DNA of 32,921 bases from Nanobdellota archaeon. GTDB taxonomy: Archaea > Nanobdellota > Nanobdellia > Parvarchaeales > Parvarchaeaceae. This document shows positions 16,201 to 22,826 of this stretch, piece after piece. The translations under genes and the position numbers were made by a program. Below the pieces are notes generated by a model. The model made no database searches and was not told the DNA's origin. It saw only the letters and a list, made by a program, of their open reading frames with translations. The stretch lies in assembly GCA_021810345.1 (NCBI GenBank), contig JAJZIX010000008.1:1-32921 (forward strand), read 5' to 3'. Each line of letters begins with the position of its first letter. Position 1 is the stretch's first letter.

Positions 16201-16274
16201 GAGAAGAGCTTCTTCTTGCCCCAGTCGGCAGAAAGCTTTTTCTCCACTTCAGAACTATTGTAAAAATCAGCCAT
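13206..16274 (-). CDS. ileS: Isoleucyl-tRNA synthetase
   Basis: This 1022-residue class I synthetase charges tRNA-Ile. The Rossmann core shows DGPPFVTNEVHEGT at 41-54 (the HIGH motif in the HxGT form also used by archaeal IleRS), GWDTHGLPIEV at 80-90, and KLSKS at 596-600 as the KMSKS motif. A CP1 editing domain (IAWTTTPWTLPSN at about 215-227) and metal-binding Cys pairs (CVRC, CGSC, CSKC) are present. It ends in an anticodon-binding helical region. A TATA box 28 nt before ATG 16274 separates it from nreA. tbp and VKOR follow in the same transcript. Confidence 0.97.
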   Translation of the reverse strand: MADFYNSSEVEKKLSADWGKKKLFSKASEKNLKGEKFYFLDGPPFVTNEVHEGTVLGIFIKDAIIRYKILKGFKVRAQPGWDTHGLPIEVVVEKKLGIKNKKEVKEFGEEKFVDECKKLVEEYIALNTKLILDYGVLWYQNKPYRTYEDSYIESVWSAVKKAYQDGLVYKGFKSTWFCVRCGTPMSNYEIRDKYYEKEDTSVYVGFELEDGRYLIAWTTTPWTLPSNAALAINPKMTYQEIKINGKTYIIAKDRKEALKKLGIEYEEGTEFSGEKLLGLRYKHPFADLPQIKENLDKISIVIDGSSYVSDDGKPFVETGEGSGIVHVAPGHGDSDYKIGMANGLPIMSPIDENGAFTPKAGWLEGENVLKVNEKIIDFLSNAGLLVGKEKILHDYPHCWRCKTPLISRASDQWFLSINKIKEKLIEVSKGINWTPQISHDMFASWLSNAQDWVISRQRYWNTPLPVWVCGSCGNELFIDSKKELAELSKITPKDLHKGSLDKIKIKCSKCGGEMSRVPDVMDVWMDSGSASFACLGYPESKKEYGEWFPADFITEGNDQIRGWFYSLLVMGYIMTGKLPFNNVAMHRFVVGENGNKLSKSEGNYKPLTELIKEGYSRDALRLTLLKHRIDDVVTFSLNDLKDDGRAINLIYNVAKLVESLPKPAKSRHASSKLAEEDLWILSRWNSAKKTIQNSLDGFRTDNAVNALMDFITNDFSRNYIKLAKSRIFDDYDETAADVLKSIFLETIPVVSIFMPFIADYSLHSLKKKGSAMLLPFPQVKEELISPEIEQKMNSTLNVLQDVLAAREKMKLPVKRPITSVFLTGFDSGSLFDDILMKLGNVLHVNYGMNPDDFEASLDYQLLKPKYNPQELTQITTKFIELTNETVMRNLSSGVKLNTDGKDYTILPSEIVLKPKKQEISAFSGQACKLALDSTVTDEVKVLWLRREVTRAIQSIRKEFGLSRGDKIKVDIAVNGEENGQLKEAVLSDVLRRVNGSEGKGQKLLKIQDLNILNNTVVVSVYS

Positions 16275-16297
16275 AATCAGAATATTAACTGCATTCG

Positions 16298-16305
16298 CTT
16301 AAATA
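16298..16305 (-). promoter_or_regulatory. TATA box for ileS-tbp-VKOR transcript
   Basis: The minus strand reads TATTTAAG in the 42-nt gap between nreA and ileS, centred 28 nt before the ileS ATG, which suggests a leaderless transcript. Confidence 0.6.
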
Positions 16306-16316
16306 GTTAGCAGTCC

Positions 16317-17477
16317 TCATACAAGCCTTGCCTGCGTAGTCTGCAGTTTCACCAGCTTGCTGCGCCTTTCTATCCCCTGCGGGAACAGCATCGATGATTT
16401 GGCAGATGACATGGCCGAGCCCAAGTCTTGAAAGCTCCTGAGCTCGTTCTTCAGCGCCTGCCTTGCACCTTCCCTGACGACCCACACCCCGAGCGGAGCA
16501 AAATACTCAGGGGTTATTTCCCTGACGCAGACAACTGAGAACTGGGAGCCGATCTCCTTGAGCTTCTCCAGGACTGCCAGCCTTATTGCGTAGTACGCCC
16601 CGGCTGTGTTCTTTACGTATTCTTTCCTCCCCTGGAACAGCTCATAGTCCCCCTCGCCGAACATGACCTCTCCAGGGTCCCGATTCCATGTCTCTAGCAG
16701 CTCGAAGGACCAGCATCCCTTTATGAATATAAATGTGTACCTGTTGCCAAGAAGCTCCCCGGATACGATTCTGTAATCCTCGCCGTATGGCAGGGCTTTT
16801 ATATCTCCAATCAGCTTCTTGCCGACAGTGTCGTCGACTGCGGTTATAGACCATTTGGTCGGCACAAGCCTTCTTTTGATGCCGATTCCGCCGACGCTGA
16901 GCATCCTGCTTATCTTGTTCTCGTCGACCTTATCAGAGTAGAGATACTGTATCCCCTCGGTTGCCTTTAGGTCTGTGTCATAGTAAATCTTCTCTATCCT
17001 TTTGTCTATCCTCACGTTGTCACTAACCTTTATCCTCTCTATCTGGGCGCCGATCGCGTGTGGATAGAATTCATTTATGTTAAGACTCGGGGTTGATACT
17101 CTGGAGACCTGGAGCTCAACCGGCACCTCGCTCTCGGACATCGTCGCAAGCGCCATCCTCTGCACGAAGTCGGCCTTTGGGTTGTTGACGCTGACTCTCT
17201 CCCTTGCGTTGATCAGCAGGGTTTTGGCGAGGAATATGCTCTTGACGTCGTACTTTTTCTCCACCCAATACCTCGGGGAGTCGTAGGCCTGCGCCCCGGA
17301 ATCATCCGTGAACAGTACTCCCAGCGAAACGTTAGGGTAATTGGCCTCGCCAACCAGCGTTGAAGGCGGCGTAAAGCCGCTGACCTCGCCCTGCTTTATG
17401 TACTTCACTATTCTCTCTATCCTAGGCTGGTTCTTTTTTATCTCCTCATATATCGACTTTACATTTACAGTTTTCAT
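16317..17477 (-). CDS. nreA: NreA/Nre-family DNA repair protein
   Basis: I recognise this 386-residue protein as a member of the archaeal Nre family (DUF650/DUF651), linked in haloarchaea to DNA repair and PCNA interaction. Family-like segments include SGFTPPSTLVGEANYPNVSLG at about 33-53, the DDSGAQAYDSPRYW block, and RDPGEVMFGEGDYELFQGRKEYVKNTAGAYYAIRLAVLEKL near 265-305. The zinc-finger Cys cluster found at the N terminus of some Nre proteins is not visible, and the C terminus (KLQTTQARLV) lacks the aromatic pair of a classical PIP box. The start ATG overlaps the nop10 stop by 4 nt. Confidence 0.82.
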   Translation of the reverse strand: MKTVNVKSIYEEIKKNQPRIERIVKYIKQGEVSGFTPPSTLVGEANYPNVSLGVLFTDDSGAQAYDSPRYWVEKKYDVKSIFLAKTLLINARERVSVNNPKADFVQRMALATMSESEVPVELQVSRVSTPSLNINEFYPHAIGAQIERIKVSDNVRIDKRIEKIYYDTDLKATEGIQYLYSDKVDENKISRMLSVGGIGIKRRLVPTKWSITAVDDTVGKKLIGDIKALPYGEDYRIVSGELLGNRYTFIFIKGCWSFELLETWNRDPGEVMFGEGDYELFQGRKEYVKNTAGAYYAIRLAVLEKLKEIGSQFSVVCVREITPEYFAPLGVWVVREGARQALKNELRSFQDLGSAMSSAKSSMLFPQGIERRSKLVKLQTTQARLV

Positions 17478-17641
17478 TTTTTGTCCAGCAGCGCCTTTTT
17501 GAGTTCCCTTCGGTAAAACGCAACGCTTTCATCGCTTGAGTACTTTAAGGGGGCATTGATTATAGTCTCGCCACCGCACACATCGCATACTGTTTTGAGT
17601 GTGTACCTATTGCACTTCTGGCAGTACCTTATTCTTTTCAT
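17474..17641 (-). CDS. nop10: H/ACA RNP protein Nop10
   Basis: This 55-residue gene is missing from the supplied ORF track. The minus strand reads MKRIRYCQKCNRYTLKTVCD... with a CxxC pair at 7/10 and a second at 19/22 forming a zinc ribbon, then GGETIINAPLKYSSDESVAFYRRELKKALLDKK. Archaeal Nop10 has this same layout (K-R/K-C-x-x-C-x-R-Y-T-L, P-x-K/R-F/Y-S-x-x-D). It is a core subunit of the H/ACA guide RNP that pseudouridylates rRNA, binding Cbf5 and L7Ae. It overlaps aIF2-alpha at its start (17638-17641) and nreA at its end. The aIF2-alpha-nop10 pairing is widespread in archaea. Confidence 0.93.
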   Translation of the reverse strand: MKRIRYCQKCNRYTLKTVCDVCGGETIINAPLKYSSDESVAFYRRELKKALLDKK

Positions 17642-18372
17642 TCTTTTATTTCCTTGTACTTGAACTCAAGCCCGAGTTCGTCGCTTTTCTTCTGCATTGC
17701 GTCTATGAGCTTCCTATTCTGTGTTAGCGTTTTCTTTGTGTCACCGGCATTTACCAGTAACATGTAATGAGGGGCCTTTATGTACTTTATCGAATATTCC
17801 TTTTTATTGATATACGGCGCTGTAAGGAACTCCTTTATCTTATCCACTCCGTAGCCGTCAAGGCTCATGACCTCTAATTCGGTTTTTATCGTTATTTTCT
17901 TCTTTGTTTTCTCGACGAAATCCAGAAGCGCATCAGCCGCCTCCTTCTTTAGCTTCAGCGGCTCAAGGGAGTTCTCCTTGCCCTCTGCCAGAAGCTCGTA
18001 CATCCCATACAGCGAGCCGTACTTGTCTATTATTGTCTTCTTGACGCTGTTTAGATCCTTCGGGTAAAAACCAGAAAGCAGCTTGGTTATCCTGCCCTCT
18101 ATCGACCATTCCTTCAAGATCTGCTTTCTTTCGTTGTCAGTGACCCTCTTGATCGATAATTCGGGAGACTGCTCATCGGCCTTTATTAGCTTGCATACGA
18201 GCTTGTCGCCTTCCTTTGCGACGTCCTTTATGTCCTTTACCCAGCGCTTGCTCAGCTCGGATATATGTATGAATCCGTCTATGTTGGTATCGCTTATGCT
18301 GACGATCACACCGTGCTGCAGGAGCTTCTTGACCGTGCACAGGTATATTTTTCCCTCTTTAAGCCCTTCCAT
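17638..18372 (-). CDS. eif2a: Translation initiation factor aIF2 alpha subunit
   Basis: I start at ATG 18372 (MEGLKEGKIYLCTVKK), not at the track's 18411, because a TATA box at 18395-18403 lies inside the proposed extension and sits 27 nt before this ATG. The resulting 244-residue protein begins with an S1 OB-fold (about 1-85, with HGVIVSISDTNIDGFIHISELSKRWV). A helical domain follows, then the alpha/beta domain that binds aIF2-gamma (KTELEVMSLDGYGVDKIKEFL, IKYIKAPHYMLLV). aIF2 carries initiator Met-tRNA to the 30S subunit. Its 3' end overlaps nop10 by 4 nt. Confidence 0.95.
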   Translation of the reverse strand: MEGLKEGKIYLCTVKKLLQHGVIVSISDTNIDGFIHISELSKRWVKDIKDVAKEGDKLVCKLIKADEQSPELSIKRVTDNERKQILKEWSIEGRITKLLSGFYPKDLNSVKKTIIDKYGSLYGMYELLAEGKENSLEPLKLKKEAADALLDFVEKTKKKITIKTELEVMSLDGYGVDKIKEFLTAPYINKKEYSIKYIKAPHYMLLVNAGDTKKTLTQNRKLIDAMQKKSDELGLEFKYKEIKE

Positions 18373-18394
18373 CACTATAGAAAAGCCGGTGTCG

Positions 18395-18403
18395 CTTAAA
18401 TAT
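18395..18403 (-). promoter_or_regulatory. TATA box for aIF2-alpha-nop10-nreA transcript
   Basis: The minus strand reads ATATTTAAG, centred 27 nt before ATG 18372. It forms a tight divergent promoter with the thioredoxin TATA box about 30 nt away. Confidence 0.65.
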
Positions 18404-18428
18404 CTTATCAAAGAAAAAAAGAGAAACC

Positions 18429-18436
18429 ATTAAATA
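18429..18436 (+). promoter_or_regulatory. TATA box for thioredoxin transcript
   Basis: ATTAAATA is centred about 25 nt before ATG 18458, which suggests a leaderless mRNA. Confidence 0.6.
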
Positions 18437-18457
18437 CGCGAACGGTGTCTCAATAAA

Positions 18458-18775
18458 ATGGCAGTCCACCTTACTAAGGAGAATTTTCTTACAGAGCTTA
18501 ACAAAGTGGATATGGCAGTTGTGGATTTTTGGGCTGAGTGGTGCAATCCATGCAGGGTCCTGTCTCCAATGCTCGATGAGATAGAGAAGAAATTGGGAAG
18601 CAAGATAAAGTTCTTCCGCCTCAACATCGACAATCATCCTGCCATCGCGACAGTGTACGGAATACAGAGCATACCGACACTCCTCATATTCAAGAACGGC
18701 AGGCCTTTGGCATCGTTCATAGGCCTTATGCAGCCAAAGGAGCTGGAGTCAAAGCTTTCCGCTTTTGTAAGCTGA
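18458..18775 (+). CDS. trx: Thioredoxin
   Basis: The 105-residue protein has a complete thioredoxin fold. The redox motif is WCNPC at 28-32 (Cys29, Cys32) in the FWAEWCNPCRVLSPML context, and the cis-proline segment is SIPTLLIF at about 72-79. CNPC replaces the common CGPC, which may shift the redox potential. No signal peptide is seen, so it acts in the cytosol as a protein disulfide reductase. The next gene, endA, starts 4 nt after its stop. Confidence 0.95.
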   Translation: MAVHLTKENFLTELNKVDMAVVDFWAEWCNPCRVLSPMLDEIEKKLGSKIKFFRLNIDNHPAIATVYGIQSIPTLLIFKNGRPLASFIGLMQPKELESKLSAFVS

Positions 18776-18779
18776 TAAT

Positions 18780-19301
18780 ATGGGCAAGGACGTGGTTCTG
18801 GTGAAGGGCAAAGTAGTAGTAGCTGACCAAGCGAAGGCCTCGAAGATATTCAATAAGGGCCAGTTCGGCGCCTTCAGCGATGGGAAGCTGGAGCTTTCTT
18901 TGGAAGAAGCATTATACCTGATGGAGAAGAAGGAACTGGATGTTTGGGACAGGGCCGGCAGGAAGCTGTCTTTGTCCGGCTTCATAAAGATCGCAGAGAA
19001 AAAGCAGAAAAGGTTCTGGGTCAGGTACTCGGTGTTCAAGAACCTGCGTTCATCCGGTTATATCCTGAAGACAGCGTTCAAATACGGCGGGGATTTCAGG
19101 GTGTATGAAAAGGGAGCCAAACCCGGGGAGGAGCACGCCACATGGATACTCTATGCAGTGGATGAGCACGAATCGATACCTTTTTTAACCTTCGCAGCCA
19201 TAAACAGAGTGGCTCATAGCGTCAAAAAGAAGCTGATGCTCGGAATCGTCGACGATGAGGGTTCCGTGACGTACTATGAGATAAATTGGGTGAAGTTTTG
19301 A
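18780..19301 (+). CDS. endA: tRNA-splicing endonuclease
   Basis: EndA cuts the bulge-helix-bulge at intron ends in pre-tRNA and pre-rRNA. The 173-residue size fits the homotetrameric (alpha4) class. The catalytic triad is recognisable: Tyr109 in KYGGDFRVY, His119 in EEHATW, and Lys150 in RVAHSVKKKL. The Tyr-His spacing (10) and His-Lys spacing (31) agree with the Methanocaldococcus enzyme as I recall it. The C-terminal beta strand region GSVTYYEINWVKF is also typical. The gene is in the trx operon, and its TGA overlaps a following small ORF as TGATG. A tRNA gene lies just downstream. Confidence 0.95.
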   Translation: MGKDVVLVKGKVVVADQAKASKIFNKGQFGAFSDGKLELSLEEALYLMEKKELDVWDRAGRKLSLSGFIKIAEKKQKRFWVRYSVFKNLRSSGYILKTAFKYGGDFRVYEKGAKPGEEHATWILYAVDEHESIPFLTFAAINRVAHSVKKKLMLGIVDDEGSVTYYEINWVKF

Positions 19302-19414
19302 TGGCAAAACTGATGTTCAAGCATTTGGCGCAGAAAAGGGTGCGCGTGAGGAGATTGGAGAAAGACAAGGAGAGAATAAGAAGGATCTCGGCCCAATACT
19401 CCCAGGCAAGCTGA
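19301..19414 (+). CDS. Small basic ORF (37 aa), unknown
   Basis: Not in the ORF track because of its length. The ATG overlaps the endA stop (TGATG), a common coupling arrangement. The product reads MAKLMFKHLAQKRVRVRRLEKDKERIRRI and onward, and is strongly basic and probably one helix, as expected for an RNA-binding peptide. I recognise no family. It could be a real small protein or a chance frame in the operon tail; the overlap and composition make real translation plausible. Confidence 0.45.
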   Translation: MAKLMFKHLAQKRVRVRRLEKDKERIRRISAQYSQAS

Positions 19415-19430
19415 TCCGGTCGGCAGAATC

Positions 19431-19440
19431 AAATATTAAA
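19431..19440 (+). promoter_or_regulatory. Probable TATA element for tRNA-Ser
   Basis: AAATATTAAA lies about 33 nt before the mature tRNA 5' end, a usual distance for an archaeal tRNA promoter. Confidence 0.45.
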
Positions 19441-19468
19441 GCAGGCTGTTCTTGATATTATTGTTAGA

Positions 19469-19551
19469 GCTGGGTTGGCTGAGTGGTTAAAGCGCCGGTC
19501 TCGAGAACCGGTTTCCGCAAGGATTCACAGGTTCGAATCCTGTACCCAGCG
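19469..19551 (+). tRNA. tRNA-Ser (anticodon CGA)
   Basis: The acceptor stem GCTGGGT pairs with ACCCAGC and is followed by discriminator G. The anticodon stem CCGGT/ACCGG encloses loop CTCGAGA, giving anticodon CGA for codon UCG. A long variable arm (TTTCCGCAAGGATT region) and the G discriminator are both serine features. The T loop is GTTCGAATC. The CCA end is not encoded and no intron is present. A run of five T follows the gene. Confidence 0.95.
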
Positions 19552-19556
19552 TTTTT
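19552..19556 (+). terminator. T-tract terminator after tRNA-Ser
   Basis: Five consecutive T directly follow the tRNA 3' end, which is enough for archaeal RNA polymerase termination. Confidence 0.45.
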
Positions 19557-19592
19557 GTTCATCAAACGCATTTATTAAGTTTAATGATTAAA

Positions 19593-19697
19593 CCCGTATC
19601 TCCGGCTTTGCTACTAAAGTCCTTTCTGCTAATAAAGTCTTAACTTTGCTCCTAAAGTCTGCTAATTAAATCAGTTTGTTAGCAAAGCCCGTATCTC
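19593..19697. repeat. Repeat-rich intergenic element between tRNA-Ser and CWB2-like gene
   Basis: A 10-nt direct repeat CCCGTATCTC (19593-19602 and 19688-19697) encloses a perfect 10-nt inverted repeat GGCTTTGCTA/TAGCAAAGCC (19604-19613 and 19680-19689; it overlaps the second direct repeat). Inside are four degenerate copies of TTTGCTAMTAAAGTC, at about 19607, 19625, 19645 and 19658. No coding frame is evident. It could be an operator array, a small non-autonomous element or a structured RNA. Confidence 0.7.
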
Positions 19698-19703
19698 GAA
19701 AGG

Positions 19704-19712
19704 TTTAAATAT
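19704..19712 (+). promoter_or_regulatory. TATA box for CWB2-like surface protein gene
   Basis: TTTAAATAT is centred 25 nt before ATG 19733, which suggests a leaderless mRNA and supports the first of the two tandem ATGs. Confidence 0.65.
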
Positions 19713-19732
19713 ATGACAATATAATTTATAAT

Positions 19733-22537
19733 ATGATGAAATCTACAAGGGTATTCATTGTGCTGTTTCTTTTGTCGCTGTTGATGGTGGGGGTCGTCTA
19801 CGGATTTCATGGCTCTTCTTCTCTGCCCGCGTCCGGGCAATATAATAAGACAGTCATTTTGACCACAGGTATAAACAGTATAGACAGCTTTTCGGCTTAT
19901 CCTATTTCCAGTTTAGAAGGCATACCTGTAATATCTATAAACGGCACGACTATCTCACAAGGTTTCGCCCAGAATCTCTCGTCTCAGGGCGTGAAGACCG
20001 CCATAGTATTGGGTGGCCCCGTCGTGATATCCAATTCCACTATTGCCTCGCTGCAGGCTGCGGGCTTGAATGTGATAAGGATATGGGGGGTCACAGCTTC
20101 GGATACGGCTCTGCAGTTCACACAATATTTCATGCCATCTTCTCCACTAAAATGCGCAGTCATAGTCTATTACAATGAGACGCCAGCTACTACATACAAT
20201 TACGAATTTGCTGCAAGTGTTTATGCTTCTAGAAACCACTGTTTGATGTTTCCAAGTTACTTTTCCGAGATTGCAATCCCGGTGTTAAATTACTTGAGAC
20301 AAAATTTGATAACCAATACCACTTATTTTGGGCCAGTGCATCTCTCTCCTCTAGCTACTGCTAACGTTTCTGGGCTCAGGTCCGTGGTCGGAAATGCATC
20401 CTTTATGTCAAGATTCATTCCATCAGTTAATCCTGTACATCCTGACAGATATATCATAGTCGGCGTAGACAGTGCTGCGTGGAATGCTTCTATGGTCCTA
20501 GGGTCGCTTCCTTCGGTCAATTCTTCGATAAGCTTAGTGAGCGATCCTCAAGTTCAGATGCCCGATATAATAGCTGCGATAAAATCAGAAGATATAACGG
20601 ACGTCAAGGTTATCGGGATACCTTCGATAGTTTCACAAATAGATTCCATATTAGCAGCCAATGGCATAACGCCAGTAACATATAGCGGCTCTGGCGAGGG
20701 CCTTATGGATAAAGTATTGAGCGCTTTTAAAGATAGGGTACACGGCGAGGGTGCAATCAGCGCAAATGCCCACTTAATAAATGAGTCATTCAATGTATCT
20801 GCTATAAGACTTTTGATACAAAACCTGTCACAGCAAGTCGAATCCTACAACGTTTCGCTTCGTTCGTCCATCTCTGCTAATACTAATATGACCCTCGAGG
20901 CAAGAACTGCTCTACAGGGCCTAATTGTAAAATTGACCGGAATAAATGGGCTATTGAGCGAGGCGAGTTCTTATCTTGCGAATGGCAATATATCCGGCGC
21001 AATGTCTCTAGTACAACAGGCGCGTTCTGGATTGAATGAGGCGCTGTACTTTTCCCCGGAAAGGTCATCATTAGTCGCGAGTGGACATGCCACTTTTGGC
21101 AACGTCAGCACCCTAGTAAATTATGTTCTATCTAAATTAAACAACATCGGGAACGTGAATGCACTGTATGCAATCAATACCTCCACTAGTATGCACTTTT
21201 CGAATAATTATCCCATATTTTCTCAAACACCGAGTTCGACGCCAGTAGAAGTCACGGGATTTGCTGGATTTAACATACTCAACCCACTTTTAGTAAATCA
21301 ATCAATATCTTTTCAACTTGTGAATGAGGTTGGTTATTCAGTAAAGTTGATCAGCATCGATGGTAAGAGTTATGGCACGGGCAATGGTTCTGCTGTCGTG
21401 GCCGTAAACGAATCACTGGACAATGCGTCTCTTCCCCCCAAAGGAACAATCAATGTAACTCTGCGATCTATATGTCAACATCCACAATGTAGCGCATTCA
21501 TTACTATAATTTACACTGAGCCATCCAGTGCTTTCCCGTCGCCTATGGAGACAGCAGGTATGATATCTTTTAATCCGGCGACCAATAATGGCATAAATAC
21601 TACCACAGAAGAAGCTGTGGTGAAGTTGTATAATATGTTGATGTCTAACATACACTCCTCATCGAGCATACGCTTCACTTCGAATGCAAATGTAGGCAAA
21701 GAGTTATACGCCACTGTGAATCTCGGGCAGTTTGCTCTGCGCACGTACTTCCTCTCATCATTACCATCTTCAAATTATACCGCTGCTGAGATACAGTCCA
21801 AATACGATGAGTACCCGGCTTTCTTAAGCAACCATAGTAATTTCAAGCTTTTCATAAGCGGTTACATTTTGAGTAATGATTCTAACTTATACACATGCAC
21901 CGCGGCGCCCCCAAACCTAAATTCACTTACTTCATCGGCTCCACAGGATAAAGCATATTACCCAACGCAGTCAAATTGTACGACATTAGTGAATGAGAGT
22001 GGTCTTTCTAGCATTTTACCGGCTTCACTCAGTCACACGGGCGTGATCAATTATATGTTGCTTTCTTCTATTGTAGGATTACCCCTAACTCCAACTGAAA
22101 CTTCCCAAATCCCCGTCTCATCAGTTAATCTTAATTACGTCGGAAACAGAATATACAGTGGTAGGAACTGCTCCTATTATTATATCACCGGCGAAGGTTC
22201 ATCGGGGGGTATTATAGGTGCTTATACTTCAAATTATACCTTAAATATATGCATAGACAATGCGCTAGGTATCCCTATAGAATCTAGGTACTCAATGCAG
22301 GTCAACATGTTGGAAAATGGCAGTAATGTGATGTCGCTTCTTTACTCACAGAATTCTCTTCTAACTGGAGTAAATACTTCATCAGCGCCAGTGATTGCAC
22401 TACCAGCCGGTTCCAGCTTTTTAGCTACGTCACAGTCTTATGGGCTGCCTTTCTTTTTACCATTTTTCCCCATGGCTTTAGAGGGGTTGGGTGTATTCGC
22501 TTCAGGTGGCAGCACGGCGCCTAGTGGCGGTAGCTAG
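19733..22537 (+). CDS. Large secreted surface protein with CWB2-like repeats and pilin-like domain
   Basis: The 934-residue protein starts with a signal-peptide-like segment (RVFIVLFLLSLLMVGVVYG). Residues about 39-135 resemble cell wall binding repeat 2 (CWB2): TVILTTG, DSFSAYPIS, GIPVISING, VKTAIVLGGPVVIS, GLNVIRIWGV. Residues about 236-320 look like a second, degenerate copy (DRYIIVGVDSAAW, VKVIGIPSIV). A helical stretch (about 350-440) and a beta domain like that of the 9129 adhesin (about 505-614, YTEPSSAFPSP) follow. Sequons are abundant and several Cys occur. The C terminus is hydrophobic (FFLPFFPMALEGLGVF), then Gly/Ser-rich. I infer a glycosylated cell-envelope protein. The number of sequons and the codon choice differ from neighbouring housekeeping genes. 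Confidence 0.75.
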   Translation: MMKSTRVFIVLFLLSLLMVGVVYGFHGSSSLPASGQYNKTVILTTGINSIDSFSAYPISSLEGIPVISINGTTISQGFAQNLSSQGVKTAIVLGGPVVISNSTIASLQAAGLNVIRIWGVTASDTALQFTQYFMPSSPLKCAVIVYYNETPATTYNYEFAASVYASRNHCLMFPSYFSEIAIPVLNYLRQNLITNTTYFGPVHLSPLATANVSGLRSVVGNASFMSRFIPSVNPVHPDRYIIVGVDSAAWNASMVLGSLPSVNSSISLVSDPQVQMPDIIAAIKSEDITDVKVIGIPSIVSQIDSILAANGITPVTYSGSGEGLMDKVLSAFKDRVHGEGAISANAHLINESFNVSAIRLLIQNLSQQVESYNVSLRSSISANTNMTLEARTALQGLIVKLTGINGLLSEASSYLANGNISGAMSLVQQARSGLNEALYFSPERSSLVASGHATFGNVSTLVNYVLSKLNNIGNVNALYAINTSTSMHFSNNYPIFSQTPSSTPVEVTGFAGFNILNPLLVNQSISFQLVNEVGYSVKLISIDGKSYGTGNGSAVVAVNESLDNASLPPKGTINVTLRSICQHPQCSAFITIIYTEPSSAFPSPMETAGMISFNPATNNGINTTTEEAVVKLYNMLMSNIHSSSSIRFTSNANVGKELYATVNLGQFALRTYFLSSLPSSNYTAAEIQSKYDEYPAFLSNHSNFKLFISGYILSNDSNLYTCTAAPPNLNSLTSSAPQDKAYYPTQSNCTTLVNESGLSSILPASLSHTGVINYMLLSSIVGLPLTPTETSQIPVSSVNLNYVGNRIYSGRNCSYYYITGEGSSGGIIGAYTSNYTLNICIDNALGIPIESRYSMQVNMLENGSNVMSLLYSQNSLLTGVNTSSAPVIALPAGSSFLATSQSYGLPFFLPFFPMALEGLGVFASGGSTAPSGGS

Positions 22538-22826
22538 TCAAGAGTACAGCACAACCCCTTAATATCTAAACTTCTTCTGTCCATACTCCCAAAAACACCT
22601 GCCTCATATCTTCCTTTTTGAGCCCGCTTTTATAGAATCCTCCCCAGAGTGGGCAGTTACGACTTGGATAGGAGGCCCCTTCAGCACAACGTTGGTCTCC
22701 CCAGGCATGACCCAATCAGGAGACACTTTTGTAAACACAGGAGAACTAAGTGGCAACTGGCCATGATTACCCTCATTTTTTAAGTCGCTTAATCTTTTAA
22801 TTTGAGCGGTGATAAGTCATCTGTAG
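22538..22826 (-). pseudogene. Possible decayed coding fragment between surface gene and argS
   Basis: This gap of 289 nt has no plus-strand gene. On the minus strand two frames look protein-like. One reads ...SSPVFTKVSPDWVMPG, then ETNVVLKGPPIQVVTA. The other ends ...WGGFYKSGLKKEDMRQ, then VFLGVWTEEV and a stop. SGLKKEDMRQ resembles GGLKKDDMRQ of the AAA ATPase at 11499. The first frame lacks a clear start codon, so a frameshifted remnant is the simplest reading. Chance similarity cannot be excluded. Confidence 0.3.
22794..22803 (+). promoter_or_regulatory. TATA box for argS
   Basis: CTTTTAATTT is centred about 28 nt before ATG 22827. Confidence 0.5.

Noticed and set aside
19469-19732. tRNA-Ser as an integration site for an element carrying the surface gene
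   Set aside because: I saw no repeat of the tRNA 3' sequence downstream and no integrase, so only the small repeat element is reported.
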